Below, piece by piece: positions 1 through 12,862 of a stretch of DNA of 64,000 nucleotides. How positions within the stretch are numbered: position 1 is the stretch's first letter; every line of letters starts with the position of its first letter. The stretch is from Litomosoides sigmodontis (lineage: Eukaryota; Nematoda; Chromadorea; Rhabditida; Onchocercidae): the NCBI GenBank assembly GCA_963070105.1, contig OY718805.1, positions 9,638,652 to 9,702,651 of the forward strand. The letters are read 5' to 3'. The notes under the pieces are model-generated. The model did not search any database, was not told the DNA's origin, and saw nothing but the letters and a program-made list of their open reading frames with translations. The position numbers and the translations under genes were made by a program.

Positions 1-151
1 AACGCACAGCGAGAGCGTTATGTGAAAGTGCAAAATTTGTGGAAATTTTTTTTTATTGATTGAAAAAAAGGAAGAAAATACTAAGAATTTTGAAAAGTCA
101 ATATTTGAGTTTGATCGATTAGTTGATGAAGTTTTCATTTTTCTTTTTCAG

Positions 152-2549
152 GCAAATAGATTCTCACTTGGTCATGAACGAGGTGACCTATTAGATAGGT
201 TGCACGTATCTCCGCTAATGAATAGAAGAGTACCGTTAAGAGCGGCTGGACCTGGCTTTGATGTTGACACTCCCTTAGACGTTTCCTCACTTACTGGAAT
301 TCTTGTTGTGCAGGTGTCTATTTCAAATTAAAATAGACGATTAATTTTAAGGACTATAAGAATTTTCCATTTCGTTTTTCTCAGTTATTGTATTTACTCG
401 ATTTCATTTACTTAATTATTAGCTATCATTCATCCAACGTTGCTTAATTATTATTAAATTATTGGCTTTGAACTTTTTTTTATTTTAAAAATATTATCAA
501 ATTTTTTTATGGTTTTTTTTCTTTGCAAATATTTTGTAGATTGTCGAAGGACGAGGATTGAAAATGCCCGAAAAGCAAAAAGCATTCACGGAGGAAATGT
601 ACTGTGTGCTAGAGGTGAACGAAACACATCGTGCTCGAACAGGTGTTTCCACAGCTGAGCAGAAATTTCGATGGCGTGAAACGTTTGAAATTGACGTGCA
701 GCACGCTACTCATACTAATTTTTTTGTCTATTCATGGCATCCACAATACAGGTAGATGAATCGATTTTAACAAATTTAATTCTAATCTAGCTTGGCTAAT
801 TTACCTGTCGTTGTACTGTTTAGGCATAAATTGTGCCATAAGGGATCGTTGAAGCTACTGGAAGCTTTTGTAGTGGATCGCTTGAATGGAAATAGAATGT
901 TTGCACTGAATTTGGAACCGAAAGGTCAACTGATTGTTCGAATTGCTTTTTACAATGTTGTAGTGGCATTTCGAAGGATTGTTAATTGCAGGTACGTAAC
1001 GTGTTCCTTTCTTTTTCAATTAAATTTTGAATGTTTCAATGGTTGAAATGTTTTTTTAACTTAGAAATTTATTGCAGTAAGTTTGTATTTGTTTGTTGAA
1101 GAATATTTCTGCAGATATGATGGAATATTTGGAATACCGTTGCAACAGTTGGTTGCAAGAGAAGGACGTGAAACGCCTTTGGTGCTTTCACGTCTCTTAC
1201 AAGAAATTGAACAACGTGATGTGGACTACTCTGGTCTTTACATACGTATGTTAGCAAATAATTTCAAAATTTCAAAATTTAAAAATTTCAAAAAGAAAAA
1301 GAAAAGAAAAAAAAAGTAAAGATATTTGTCCAACTTTTAATGCATTCTACGCATAATGTTATAGAATAAATCAAAAATTTTTTTGATATTACTACTTATA
1401 TTTATTTGTAGTTAAGATGTTGTAGTATGTGGATCGCTGGAGAAGAAGCGTATGTTACGTGAGGAGTTGGAATTAAACGTGGAACGAGCAAGATTAAGTG
1501 TTGAAGCAGTTCCGGATACTAACGTATTAGCGTCCTTAGTAAAGGATTTTTTACGTGAATTGCCGGAACCGTTGGTGTCAACATCAATCTATAGCATGAT
1601 TGTGGAAGCATTTTCTGTTGCACTACCTAACGATCCACAAGGAAATCGACGTTTGCTACTTAGAGTTATCGATTGTCTTCCAGCACCTAATAAGGCATAT
1701 TTCAATTTAGTTTTTTTAACTATTTTTTCCTGACTATTCACTTGTTAAATTTCATTTGATGCTTGAAAAATTATTCCTAATACGATGATTTTCACTCTGC
1801 TGATCTTTTTTTAATGAGGACATGTGAATTTTAAATGATAAAAATGTGAATTTCATGCGTCTAATAGATAGTATTACGATCCTATTGATTCCGAGTGCAT
1901 TCATTACACACCAATTAGATTAATTAATTAGCGGTAGTGAATTTGTTACAGAATACATTGGTACAAATAATGGATCATCTAAAAATGGTAATGAGCTCGG
2001 AGCAACACAACGGTGTTTCTGCCGCACGTTTGACGGATATTTTTGGTTGTTTGCTTTTCTGTTCCTGTAATGCGCCACTGGAGAGTGGTAATACGCAAGG
2101 TAGCAGTGACACTTATCCGCCAAAGACTGTCATTAATCCGCTTGATACGGATCAGGCAGCTCGTACACTTCGCCTACTGGTTGATATATGGCCAAGCCGA
2201 GTTAGTAAGTGTGACCGGATCACTTCTTTTACTTTTTTTTTTTTAAAGCAATTCAAATTTATTAACTGGATTATTTCATTCATCTTTCGCTGCTTCATAA
2301 GTTCATTTCTTTAGTTTTTTACTTCCAATAAAATTAAATTTTAATTTTTGAACCAAAAAAATTTTTCTAAATTTTTTTTTAATTTAAAAATTTATTAAAG
2401 TTACTGTGATATTTAAATGACGTTTTTTTTGCACATGCTTTTATTAATGTGCAGATGACAGCGACAGCAGTGGTTCCGGTTCCGGTTTTGCTAGCAGTAG
2501 CACGGATGTAACAAGTGCCATAAATCCAGTGTCGGAATCTCAGTGTTGA
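152..2549 (+). CDS. syd-1: SYD-1 synapse-assembly protein, C2 and RhoGAP-like C-terminal part (5' end outside window)
   Basis: Exons 152-313, 540-751, 824-991, 1115-1245, 1426-1709, 1952-2204 and 2455-2549 join in phase to encode the last 434 residues; bases 1-151 are the preceding intron. A C2 domain runs from exon 1 ([19 protein letters not shown]) to about 960. It is followed directly by a RhoGAP fold ([45 protein letters not shown]). The C-terminus is a Ser/Gly-rich tail ending in ESQC. In C. elegans SYD-1 is a presynaptic scaffold with PDZ, C2 and RhoGAP-like domains that acts upstream of SYD-2/liprin in active-zone assembly; the C2-RhoGAP pair at the C-terminus matches that layout. The position normally holding the GAP arginine finger reads GLYILCGS, so catalytic activity is doubtful. 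The identity is recognised from domain order and similarity; the missing N-terminus would carry the PDZ domain. Donor 1710 (exon 5 end) is the least certain junction. Confidence 0.82.
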
Positions 2550-4786
2550 CTGGACGGAAGAATGATAAGCCGCTGCTCATTGGACAGTAACTCACCACTA
2601 CTCCTATCGCTTTACTGCAATATTATCAATTTATAATTGTGCTACAATAATTACAGTAATATTTTACATTACAGTGCGAATACTATCAATGATCATTTGT
2701 TACTATCAATTATTGTCATTTATTATTACAGTTACCAATTGTTACACTTTTTAGGATATTTCTTGTTAGCATTATTAATTTCTTCATAATTGAAAATATG
2801 GGATATGCTTGTAAACTGCCTGTGCGTTTTTCTTTTTTGTTTAATTTCGTTATTAGTTAATTAATTGATTGATCAATTGATTGAAATGAGTTATTGGTTA
2901 ATTGAAGTGATTACTCGATTGATAGCTTAATGATTAATGATTAAATGATGCTTTTAACTTATTAATATTAATATGAATTGTCCACCGAAACTGCCTATTA
3001 CCGCTAGCCTAATCATCATCATCGTTATGATCATCACCTATATTTCGACCCGCTTGAAAAGTCACTTTAATTTTATGTTTTGTCTTGCTCTCTTCCTTTT
3101 CCCTCTTTTATCATTTCAATTATCAATAGTTATTGTCACCTATTTGTGTATCAAAAATTTACATCTCCGCTAAAGCTATTTGGAAATCGCAAAAAAATTG
3201 AAATATTCCATTCGAACATATATAACAACAGTAGCGATAATTTTGAAATTTCTTTTTGACTACTATGTTAGGTTTATTTTTTATTCAAATCAATAATAAT
3301 GTCCCTTATCTTTAGGAAAAGAAAAACATCTGAAACATAATTGAATTTAAATATTAACTTTTTATATGTGCCTATCAATAGGCTCTATCCATATTGTCAC
3401 TTCATTGATCAATTAATTTCTTGCAAGTTGAAAGTACTTTGAAGAGGAGAATTTAGAGAAGAGAAAAATTGAAATTTTTGAAATTTGGAGGAAAGTGTTG
3501 AAGAATTGTGAATGCTCGAAGATTTTACACTTTCTCTTCTTCAGTTCCTGCAATATTTCACACCAAATGATCTCTTCCATTAAAATTGTCTATACGTTTT
3601 CTTCTTTTTTTTTTCGTTTATTTATTGTTTACCTTAATTTTTCGGCTGTTATTATTAATTTTCGTGGAAGCTCACTTACAGTAATTTCTTATTCTCTTTG
3701 TTTTTCTCATTCACCAAATTCACTCATTCATTTCTTATTGTTTTTGTTTCATGCGTCCTGTGAAATTATCACACTCTTCAATTCGGTGTTCTTTTTACTT
3801 CAAAATTTCAATAAAAGGTAAACGACAGCACAATGTGCTAATTGACTCTATCACCTATAAGCTATTATTATTTAATTTTGCATACAAAAAATTTTAATTA
3901 GTAAATATCATTAGAGGAACGTTGTTGTTCACTCTATTCGAATTAGAACATTTCTTATAGTTTTTTTCTTCTCAATTAATACTTTGCGCTTGGATATCTT
4001 TACAGTATTACAATTAAACTTGCAGTCAACGAAATCTTGTCATGCTGGCTAAAATAACATCAGAATTGAAATTGAATATTCATACGTTTGTTTTGTATGA
4101 GCAAGTGGTTTCGCAGAAGAAGAGTGGAAAAATGCGCAAAATGATCCGCTAATTCAATTACCTTAATTAATTAAATACTCTAAAGTAAAGTAAAAATTCC
4201 AAAGTAAAATACCACTTTCAACAGTTTTTTTTCCTCGTACTTTTCCTTGGCGGGACATAAAGAGTGTAATTTTTGGACGTTTTTGTCAACTTTGCAACTC
4301 TTCCTTTTAAGTAATTTATTAATAAATTTCATTAATAATTTCCAACATACAATTCGAAATATGCAATGCAAAAAACAATTAATGTTCCACATATAGTTTG
4401 AAGTAATAAAGTTGACTACTTAGATATTTGAATAAATCATTCAGCAGCTCGATGGTTGATATATTCACATTTGAAATGATTTATTTTAAGGCAGTGAAAT
4501 TAAAATGAAAATGCATGCAACGTTGTCAAGGCAACTGAAAAGATATGTTATTTGCATTTTTAGCCTCAATACTATACGTATGCTATTATTGATATTACTA
4601 AAATTATAATCATTTTGGATGAATTTACCTCAACGAAATTGATTACTTTAATTTAATTAATTGATTGATTGATCAGTTAAATTGAATAAAATAACTGAAT
4701 TAATTCTCGGAGTTATATAGATTTTTTTTAGTCCTACAACTAACTATCTGCAATTATTAATAATTTTTGCAGAAAAAATTACTTTG
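2550..4786. other. intergenic, syd-1 3' side and mks-3 5' side
   Basis: AT-rich sequence without a supportable gene. Open frames here (for example 2973-3173 and 3495-3821) have low-complexity hydrophobic composition and no splice context. It should hold the syd-1 3' UTR and the mks-3 promoter. The sequence just before the mks-3 ATG, TTTTTGCAG ending at 4772, is a good 3' splice-like site and may be a spliced-leader acceptor. Confidence 0.5.
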
Positions 4787-7700
4787 ATGATTTATTCATT
4801 ATTTCTTCTACTTTTCACGCACGCAATATACTCAACGTATCATACACAGCTACTATTTGATTACATTACACCACGTAATTGCTCAAATTTTACCGCTTAC
4901 TTTGACGCGGTAAATTTGCAATGTCGTAATTGCGTGAAAAATACAATTGCGAGCGGAAATCATTTGCATTGTTTGTGTCCAGCAGGTTCCATTCAAATTT
5001 CCACTGACACCTGTCAGAAATGTGAGCAAGGTAAATGCATTTGCAAAATTTTTTTTTTTTTAAAAAATTGCTTTTAAATTATACCATTTTTTTTTTGCTT
5101 TCCAAATAATACACAGAATTGACATTTATTGCAGGAAGGAAAGCTAACGATAATGGTCACTTCTGCGTTGAATGCCCGTTGTCTCAAAGTGAAATTGAGT
5201 GCCTATGTCCACCACGATATTTCATGAAAAGGACAGTAACAGCTGATGGAATTTTAGTAGAGGAAAAATGCGCAAAATGTCCATCTAATAAAAAGGTGTC
5301 CAGCAGCGGTGACAGTTGCGTGCCATGCCTTAAAACAGATGATATATGCAAATGTCAGGTATTGTTGTTTGCTAAAACGAAAAATTTCACTTAATATAAA
5401 TTTTATTAAGTGATAAAATTTAAAGGTAAATTTTTTTTCGTAAAAATTTTACAAATTTAATGTTTACATGCTGTTTTGTGCTAAAAAAAAATTTTCACTT
5501 ATTGCTACAATTACATCTAAGCTGCACGCAATGCGCGCATACAACCATACAGTGAAATGCTAACTGCAATTTTCAGGATGATAGTAAAATGTGTGAAAAA
5601 GTTGAACGGAACAAAATGCTTGCAAGGATCGAATTTGAAAATGGCTCTCAGGAAAGCTCGAGCTATATTGCGCGGAATATCAGGAAGGCAGTGCAGGGCT
5701 GCTACAGCAACAGTACACAGGCCTGTCAACACTTAGCTAACATTTGCGTACTTCAGAACTACCGTACCGACAAGCCTTCCGCATGTACAGAATTCGAGAA
5801 AATTGCCAATTCGATGCTTTACAAGCGGTTGCTGAACAGATTTCTTCTCCTCCACCTCCCTACCCCCTCCGCCCACACTTAACTAACTTTCAGATTCGTT
5901 TAAAGTTAAAATTTCAAAAATGAAAATTGTCAACAAAGGAGGCTAAGTTTTGAACCACTAACAGCTTGCTTTTGCTCTTGCATGTGCTTTAAAAAATGAA
6001 TTATTTGCATTAAAATAAGCATAAATTTAAAAATGTTTCTGAAAAAACACTTTAAATTCAAAAAAAAAATCAAAAAAATCACTCTTTTCTTTTCTCAATT
6101 TTTATTCCTTAATAATTAGTAAAAAATATTTTATATTAAAAAAAAAAGTGAAGAGGAGTGATTTTTTTTTTTGTAAATTTTTAGTGAAAATGGTCTATTA
6201 AATGCGCCGATCTTATTCTACTCGAGTAGTGAAGCGTCAACTGAATTACTGCATGGAAGTGCCATATCAGGAAGTTTTAGTTTCGATAGACTTCGTCCAA
6301 ATGCGTTCCTGGAAATTATCCTTGTGCAGTACGCTCTCAATGGTACCTTCCTTGGAGTGGTACCATTAAGTGAGAGTAATTTAAATGCGTGCTCACAGCA
6401 AAAGGATAAATTTCACTTTGGAACATTTTACAAAATGAAATGTTTCATCCAATTTCAACATTTGCTACATCTTTCCGGTGGTCAACCGATTTTTAGCGAC
6501 TTCTACATTGCATTCCTGAATGGGATGGGCCAGAAACAAATGTATGCGATGCCAATTTTAAATGAAAATATACGATTGCACGGTGAATTTGTAAATCGTT
6601 TAACGCCAAATGAAATTTACAATCCAAAATGGATCCTCACCAGACGGCTTTACTTCGTTGATGCAATCTCATTTGATGCTTCGCCACCATCAAAAGCACC
6701 GCAACATTCCGATACTATTCGTTTTCCGGAAAAAATTGGTATTAATGTACGATTGCAGGTAGGTGAAATTTTTCCTCAGCTAACATTTCTGCAACAAGCA
6801 TTTACGTCAAATAACGATGTAATAAAAAATTTTTTTTTTTTTTGTGCTACGAGTGAAAAATGAGTGAAATTTGAGCAATGTGCTGGAAATTCTCTTGGAA
6901 AATCGTTTAGTCAGGAAGCGATGGTCGTATAATGTCACCATATGTGCGAGTCCGGCATGCCGAAGCGGAATGGGATCCGGAAAAGCAATTACTCCTGCAA
7001 TTTGAAATCAGTTATTTTGTGAATGGTTCACAACTATTTCAGTACATCGAGATTGCCCTGTTCATCCTGGCCTTCCTATCATTCATTTATTCAGCTATTC
7101 GTGCTTACAGGTAAATCATTCATATCACATCTTATCACTTCCACGTGAACATTTGCAGAAAAATTCCTTTTGCAAAACGTTGATAAATTTCAGTTGGGGG
7201 AAGCGTTCCGGCAAAATGATCATTGATAGCGCAACGTTTGTCAAACTACTCTTTTTTGAATTTGAAATTTTAAGCGATGTGTTCCTTTTTGTTGTTCTAG
7301 CACCGACTATCTTTACCACTTTTGCATATAAAATGCAACAAGTACCTCAATATATTGTATTCAGTGGTAAACAGGTAGGAAAAATTCCACTCTTCACTTA
7401 CAATCTGAAAGTAAAAAAAAAATCCCAAAAATTTATTTTAAATAAATTTTTTTTTTAATCTAAATTTTGTGCAACTTTTTGCTAAATTTAAGAGCATTAT
7501 TATCGCAGTGAACATTTTTACTCTATGAATTACAAATAACGATAATTGTGTGTTAAAATTGAAATAATGAAATTGTTACGTGTGACCGCATGCCCGGACA
7601 TTTGACCTTTTTTTTGAGAGAATGAACGATGGATGGTTCATACGCATTTCAGGAAGAGATATTACTGTCACTGATAGTAGTAGCAGCGGTGCTTAAATTG

Positions 7701-10700
7701 ATCAGCTTATTCCATTGTAGCGCTCATCTAATTCTCGCCAAAACATTTTTCATCGACTGGGAACGACCTCACGTGACCTTTGACACGAGCAGCAGCGCAC
7801 CGCCATCGTCGACGAGAAAGAACGTGAAAATCACCCAGCCAGTTATATGGTAAAGAAAGAAAAAACAACTCATTTCAGTTTCAATTTCTTGCACTCAAGG
7901 AATACCGCTAATGCAATCTTTTTGTTAATACCGCCAATTCAAAAATTACTCTTTTTATCTATTCTTTTTCTTTCGAAAACTTATTTTCTTATGAGTTAAT
8001 CTTTGATTTTTTTCCAATGAAAATTACTTGCTCGTACAATTAACTTATGATACTTTCATCTTTCCCGATTAATTTTTTGCGCACATTACTTTCTGCAGTT
8101 GTAATTGCTGCACGGACCCTTAAAATAATATTCATTAAAGTATAATTTTCTTATTTTTCTTTTGCGCATGTTTTTTTTTCGAAAATTTTCATTGTATTTT
8201 TCAGGCAGCTCCAATAATATTCCCCTCATTTTTGCTCCTTTTGTTTTATGTGTATTTTTTTTTTCATTTTGAATCTTTCATTAACGTTTTTGAATTATTT
8301 GGAATTTTTTTAAAATAATTTTGAAATTTGAGGAAAATTTCATGCTTTAAGGCGAACTTACCTGGTTGCAAACGAATGGAACGAGTTGCAAGATTATCGG
8401 AAGACAAGCGTTGGCTTGCAAATGATCACTATGATTGCACTACTTCATTGGTTAAAAGTTGAAAATTGGTCAGTACTCACAGCTGGACTGAGCGCCGGTA
8501 ATGCTTCCAACTTCGAAGTTCCACTTTTTCGTAGTTTATAAATTTATTCCAAAAAAAAAAAATTAAAAAGAAATTGTTAAACAATAGTGATGATGAAGTG
8601 TTTATGTTGAAAAATTGTAATTCACCACTACTACTAGAGTATGATGTTTTACGTGGAATACGTATGCATGAAACCACTTCAATTATTCCAATAAATTTGA
8701 AATGAAATTTCAAAAATTAAAATTTGTTAATAATACAGACATATTATATTGTCATTAGTGTGTAAATTAAAATTGCTTATTAGCATAATAAACACTATTA
8801 TGGATTTTTTTTCTAATCAAAATATCGAAAAAATTTTTTTGCTAAATTTTTTTTCAAATTTTGTTAATTTTTTACTTTTAGAAATTCCAACATTCTCGAC
8901 AAGTACCACACTAAGTGAATTAGCAATAATTAGCAGTGTCTATCTGACCGTATCAATGATTCAGTGGCTTCTACGCATCACCATTGTTGAGCGATTCTTG
9001 CTAGATCCATTTCATAATATGATCGATCTGTGCTCCATTTCAAATATTAGCGTACTCATCCTGACGCATCCGTTACACGGATATTACATACACGGACGCT
9101 CGGTGCACGATCAGGCTGATACTGATATGATTAGGATGAATCAGTACTTGTACAGAGAACGAGTAATGCTCCGTTCTTTTTTTTTTTTTGCTTTATAATT
9201 AATTGATAGGAATAGTTGAATTTGGTGTCGCTCAATCTGATCATATCATAGAGCAGTGTTGCATGTAAATGGAAGTGTGTGTAAAATTAGCTAAATGAAT
9301 TTCAGTGATTACATTGTTGAAGGAAAATTTATGTGGTACACGTGGCCTGGAAACAGGTAGCGACCTTCAAACGTACATCATTAATCTGCCACGATCATTT
9401 CGTGAACAATTTGACGTAGCTTCAAAATTATTAGAAAGTGATATGGAACAGTTTGATAAATCGACTACGAATCATTTTGACGCTACCTCTACTAATATTC
9501 AAAAAATTGCTAAGGTATTATTATTTACTGCATGAATAAATATATGAATAAAATTTAAATTTGTGAAAATTTTAAATCAAAAGTGCAGTAATGTGCGTAC
9601 ACTTTTTAGGAGCAAATGTTTAAACGAACGCACTTTGAACAAACAAATAACAAAGTTGAAATTAAATCAAAGGTTACAAGTGAGCGATATTTCAGGTACA
9701 TGAACAATTAAATAATTTCTTGATAAAATTTATTGAGCACAATAATCTCCAAGTGGATTATATTATTGGTGATGCATCGTTACTTGAATTATTACTCGAT
9801 ATCGAATTCACCGACTCATCAGATGTCGGCATCTTTGTAAGGTTCGAATAATACATATAAAATCCATTTATTTAAAAAATTTTTTGAATATACCTAAGGT
9901 AAGAGAGGTGTGTGCATGAATAGTAGGGTTACGATAGGATAGTTTGTTGAATATGAAATTGTAAACAGTGCTGTTAGTAGATATGCTGTATTCTAGGCTT
10001 GCTTATACGATCAGAAAATTAAAATAGAAGAAATGTTTTAGAGAATTTCTTTTTTCTTTTTATTAAATAATTTTTGAGCAATTAAAATTGTGCCACTGAA
10101 TAGAAAGGAAGAGAAGTGATTGCAGACTGGAGAGATAAAATAGAAGAAATATTTTAGAAAATTTCTTTTTTTTTTGTTAAATAATTTTTGAGCAATTCAA
10201 ATTATGCCATTGAATAGAAAGGAAGAGAAGTGATTGCAGACTGGAGAGATAAAATAGAAGAAATATTTTAGAAAATTTCTTTTTTTTTTGTTAAATAATT
10301 TTTGAGCAATTAAAATTGTGCCACTGAATAGAAAGGAAGAGAAGTGATTGCAGAGTGGAGAGATAAAATAGAAGAAATATTTTAGAAAATTTCTTTTTTT
10401 TTTTGTTAAATAATTTTTGAGCAATTCAAATTATGCCATTGAATAGAAAGGAAGAGAAGTGATTGCAGACTAGAGAGAGGCTTAAATGGTTGGAAAATTT
10501 AGAGTGTTATCAGTGGCGTGATATTGTCTTCAAGTGATAACAGTGTGATAATTTCCATTGATTAACCTGAATTATAGGGATAAGTCAGAGATGGCGTACA
10601 GTGGAGCATTCATATACGGCAATGAATGGATTTATTTATCCTTTGAATTAACACTATTTTGTAGCACGTATATTTTTACAAAGAGCTATACGTGCTCAGC

Positions 10701-10806
10701 GTTTATCACGTATATCGCATCGGTGATTATCAGAAAACTGATCTCAACCTTTTTCACCAATCATCTTATCAAGAGTAGCTTTGTTGATCATCGATTTCTA
10801 TTTTGA
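4787..10806 (+). CDS. mks-3: Meckelin (TMEM67/MKS3), ciliary transition-zone membrane receptor
   Basis: Twelve exons: 4787-5030, 5135-5358, 5577-5827, 6185-6758, 6911-7110, 7194-7374, 7653-7849, 8352-8497, 8882-9172, 9306-9514, 9696-9841, 10578-10806. They give 963 aa, close to the ~995 aa of human meckelin. A signal peptide (MIYSLFLLLFTHAIYS) is followed by a cysteine-rich region with repeated CxxC pairs (residues ~30-220), a luminal domain, and a multi-pass membrane half starting near residue 480 (YIEIALFILAFLSFIYSAI). Family signatures include FFIDWERP, LVANEWNELQ, MIDLCSISNISVLIL, YIHGRSVH and the C-terminal DHRFLF. Meckelin sits at the ciliary transition zone as part of the MKS module that gates the cilium, so expression in sensory neurons is expected. 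The start follows a spliced-leader-type acceptor (cag at 4770-4772). The donor of exon 9 is ambiguous: the stronger-looking GTAATG at 9163 would put a TGA at the start of exon 10, so the weaker site at 9173 was chosen. The last intron holds a minisatellite. Confidence 0.9.
10017..10472. repeat. 114-bp minisatellite, four copies, in last intron of mks-3
   Basis: Four direct copies with period 114 bp start at about 10017, 10131, 10245 and 10359; each contains AAATAGAAGAAAT, a poly-T tract, AATAATTTTTGAGCAATT and GAAAGGAAGAGAAGTG. Copies 1 and 3 share the variant AATTAAAATTGTGCCACTGA and copies 2 and 4 share AATTCAAATTATGCCATTGA, so the array looks like a 228-bp dimer duplicated once. The array lies wholly between exons 11 and 12 of mks-3. 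A minus-strand open frame at 10197-10424 is produced by the repeat and is not a gene. Confidence 0.95.
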
Positions 10807-12862
10807 TCATTTCAATTTATTTTATTACATCGACCAATAACTAACTGGCCAATCGATGAAGTCATCCAAGCACACTTCTAGATTGGTAGCAGCAAATACC
10901 TAGTCCAAATCATGTCATTCAAATAAAACGATAAAATATTGAAATTGGACTTGATGAGAACGGGAAAAAAAACTGCGCATACATTTGCGCATTCATAATT
11001 GAGGCAAATACGATCAAATAGAAAGTTGTTGAAATATTTCGCAAAATTTTGCTGGTTTTTTTTTTTAAAAAAAAGGAAGATTCAAAGACGAAAGTCACGA
11101 GTTCCCCCCGTCTTGCTATTATATCTTTTACTAATTATCACTTAATCTCTTTCTTTTTTTTAATTAACCACTTACTGTCGATCGTAATGAATTGCTTAAT
11201 TAGCTATCACTTTGGATAAGAAATCCTTTACTTCAGTTTTACTGTAATATCCATCCTACTGTAATAAAAGATGAAAGGATGAGGTCCAATTTTTTAAAAC
11301 ACTCTTCACTCGCTGGGGTAGCTGTGCAGGCAATGTTGCTTGAACAAAAACTGAAAATTTCGATTTGGAATGAAACTACTGCATCGTTCCACAACACACC
11401 GTGGCATACTACTGCTATATGAATTACTCAAAGCAGGCCATTATGACCTGAAAATATTGATTAGTTGCTGGATGAAATGATCGAAGAAGCTAAAGTATGA
11501 CGTAAATGATAGCAAACGAAGCGTAGATGAAATGATTTTAGTAATAAATGGAATACTATAAATGTCTCATAGAACTCATATAATTAATCCTAAACCAAAC
11601 TTGAATTTCTTTTTGTCTTGTCCAATACTTTATTGAATTTAATCGATTTAATTCTCCTCTCTTTAATTACAAGGAATTGGAACGGGAATTAAGTTTAACC
11701 AAATTAAATATACACGCTAAAATAACATAGTTCCATTCATGAAAGCAGAAATTCAACGATTTTTCCTCGTTCACGTAATCGAATCTGTCAATGCAGAATG
11801 ATGATATCACTTAACAAATACATCAAACAAGTCGAATTTCATAAATTACTTAATAATTTTGTAAATTACAATTTCATCAGTCGACAATTGCGTAATCATG
11901 CGCATAGTAAATTGATGCAATACAAAAACGCCTGAATATGCTAATTATCACTGATATAGTTAATCTAATAATTACAATCAAGAAATTATTCAAAAGGAAA
12001 AAAAAAGCAGGAGGTTAATTTTCGTTGTTAGAAAGGAAATTTGACATTTCAGCAAACTTACTTCATCTAACGGAAAAGATGCTCATTGTTGAGTTAAGCT
12101 AGAATTGCACATTCTTCATGATTAATTGCCACCGATAAGCATATCACAGCTTCATCAGTGCTTCGTTCAAAAATTTTTAAGCTTAAAATAAGAGGAATAA
12201 TTTCGACTTAATTTTTTTAGTTCGAAAAAACAAACGGAAATTTTCCTTCAATTGTATTTTCGAATCGATAAGATGGTTATTTTGAGTGGGCGTAGCAGAT
12301 TGTGGCGAAGTGTCGCTTGCAGGATGAATTCACTCGACAGCTTGCTTACTTTCAACGGATGAATGTTTGCTGCTCAATTTCACGGAGGCATTTCTGGATG
12401 CGTTGGAAACGTGTTGGAATGTTGGAGGTGAGGAGCGGTGCGGTGTTTCAATCTTCTTAATTTGGTAATTTTTGAGCGGATTGCTTCCATCGATTTCGAA
12501 CATTTTTTTATTGGTAATTTGTTCAAGTCGAGAAATTCCTGCCATTTTCATTTGCATTTGCATTTCTTACATTCTCATCGTTTTCGTATTTCGTGTTACG
12601 GACGTGCTGATCGATTGTAATTAGTTGCTTTCAGCTTTAATGATTTGATAAAACGTTTGTCCTGATGTAATGAAGAATGAGACGAGACTTGAACTTTTAA
12701 AACATATCACTATTTAATCTCACTGACTGCTGCACTATGTAAATATTGTTATTTGAACAAAAATTTGAATAAATTTTGAGAATCATAATGCAAATTTTAT
12801 TTTAGATTGAGATTGATAGCGTTCGAAAATTTTTGGCAACGCAGTCATACGATTTCCTCAGA
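10807..12862. other. intergenic, mks-3 to aka-1
   Basis: About 2 kb of AT-rich DNA. Apart from the minus-strand small ORF at 12330-12563 there is no supportable gene. Around 11300-11510 short frames in several phases look mildly protein-like, for example MKLLHRSTTHRGILLLYELL near 11370, but they break after about 37 codons and have no splice context; this may be chance or a decayed fragment. Confidence 0.45.
12330..12563 (-). CDS. possible small single-exon gene, 77 aa, unknown
   Basis: An ATG-initiated minus-strand frame of 77 codons ends in TGA at 12330 and is divergent from the aka-1 start about 300 bp away. Its composition is not low-complexity: it reads MAGISRLEQITNKKMFEI and later ETPHRSSPPTFQHV, with a Ser/Lys-rich tail, and the local GC content is higher than in the flanks. 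Four nearby in-frame methionines at the start (positions 1, 3, 5 and 7) make the real start uncertain. I do not recognise a family. It could also be part of the aka-1 promoter that is open by chance. Confidence 0.25.
   Translation of the reverse strand: MQMQMKMAGISRLEQITNKKMFEIDGSNPLKNYQIKKIETPHRSSPPTFQHVSNASRNASVKLSSKHSSVESKQAVE

Noticed and set aside
9610..9695. Open stretch EQMFKRTHFEQTNNK in mks-3, initially taken as an exon
   Set aside because: Joining exon 10 directly to 9696 restores the meckelin alignment and phase; including this stretch forces a stop or a 23-nt intron.
10197..10424. 75-codon minus-strand frame with repeated hydrophobic blocks
   Set aside because: It is a by-product of the 114-bp minisatellite; its internal repetition mirrors the DNA period.
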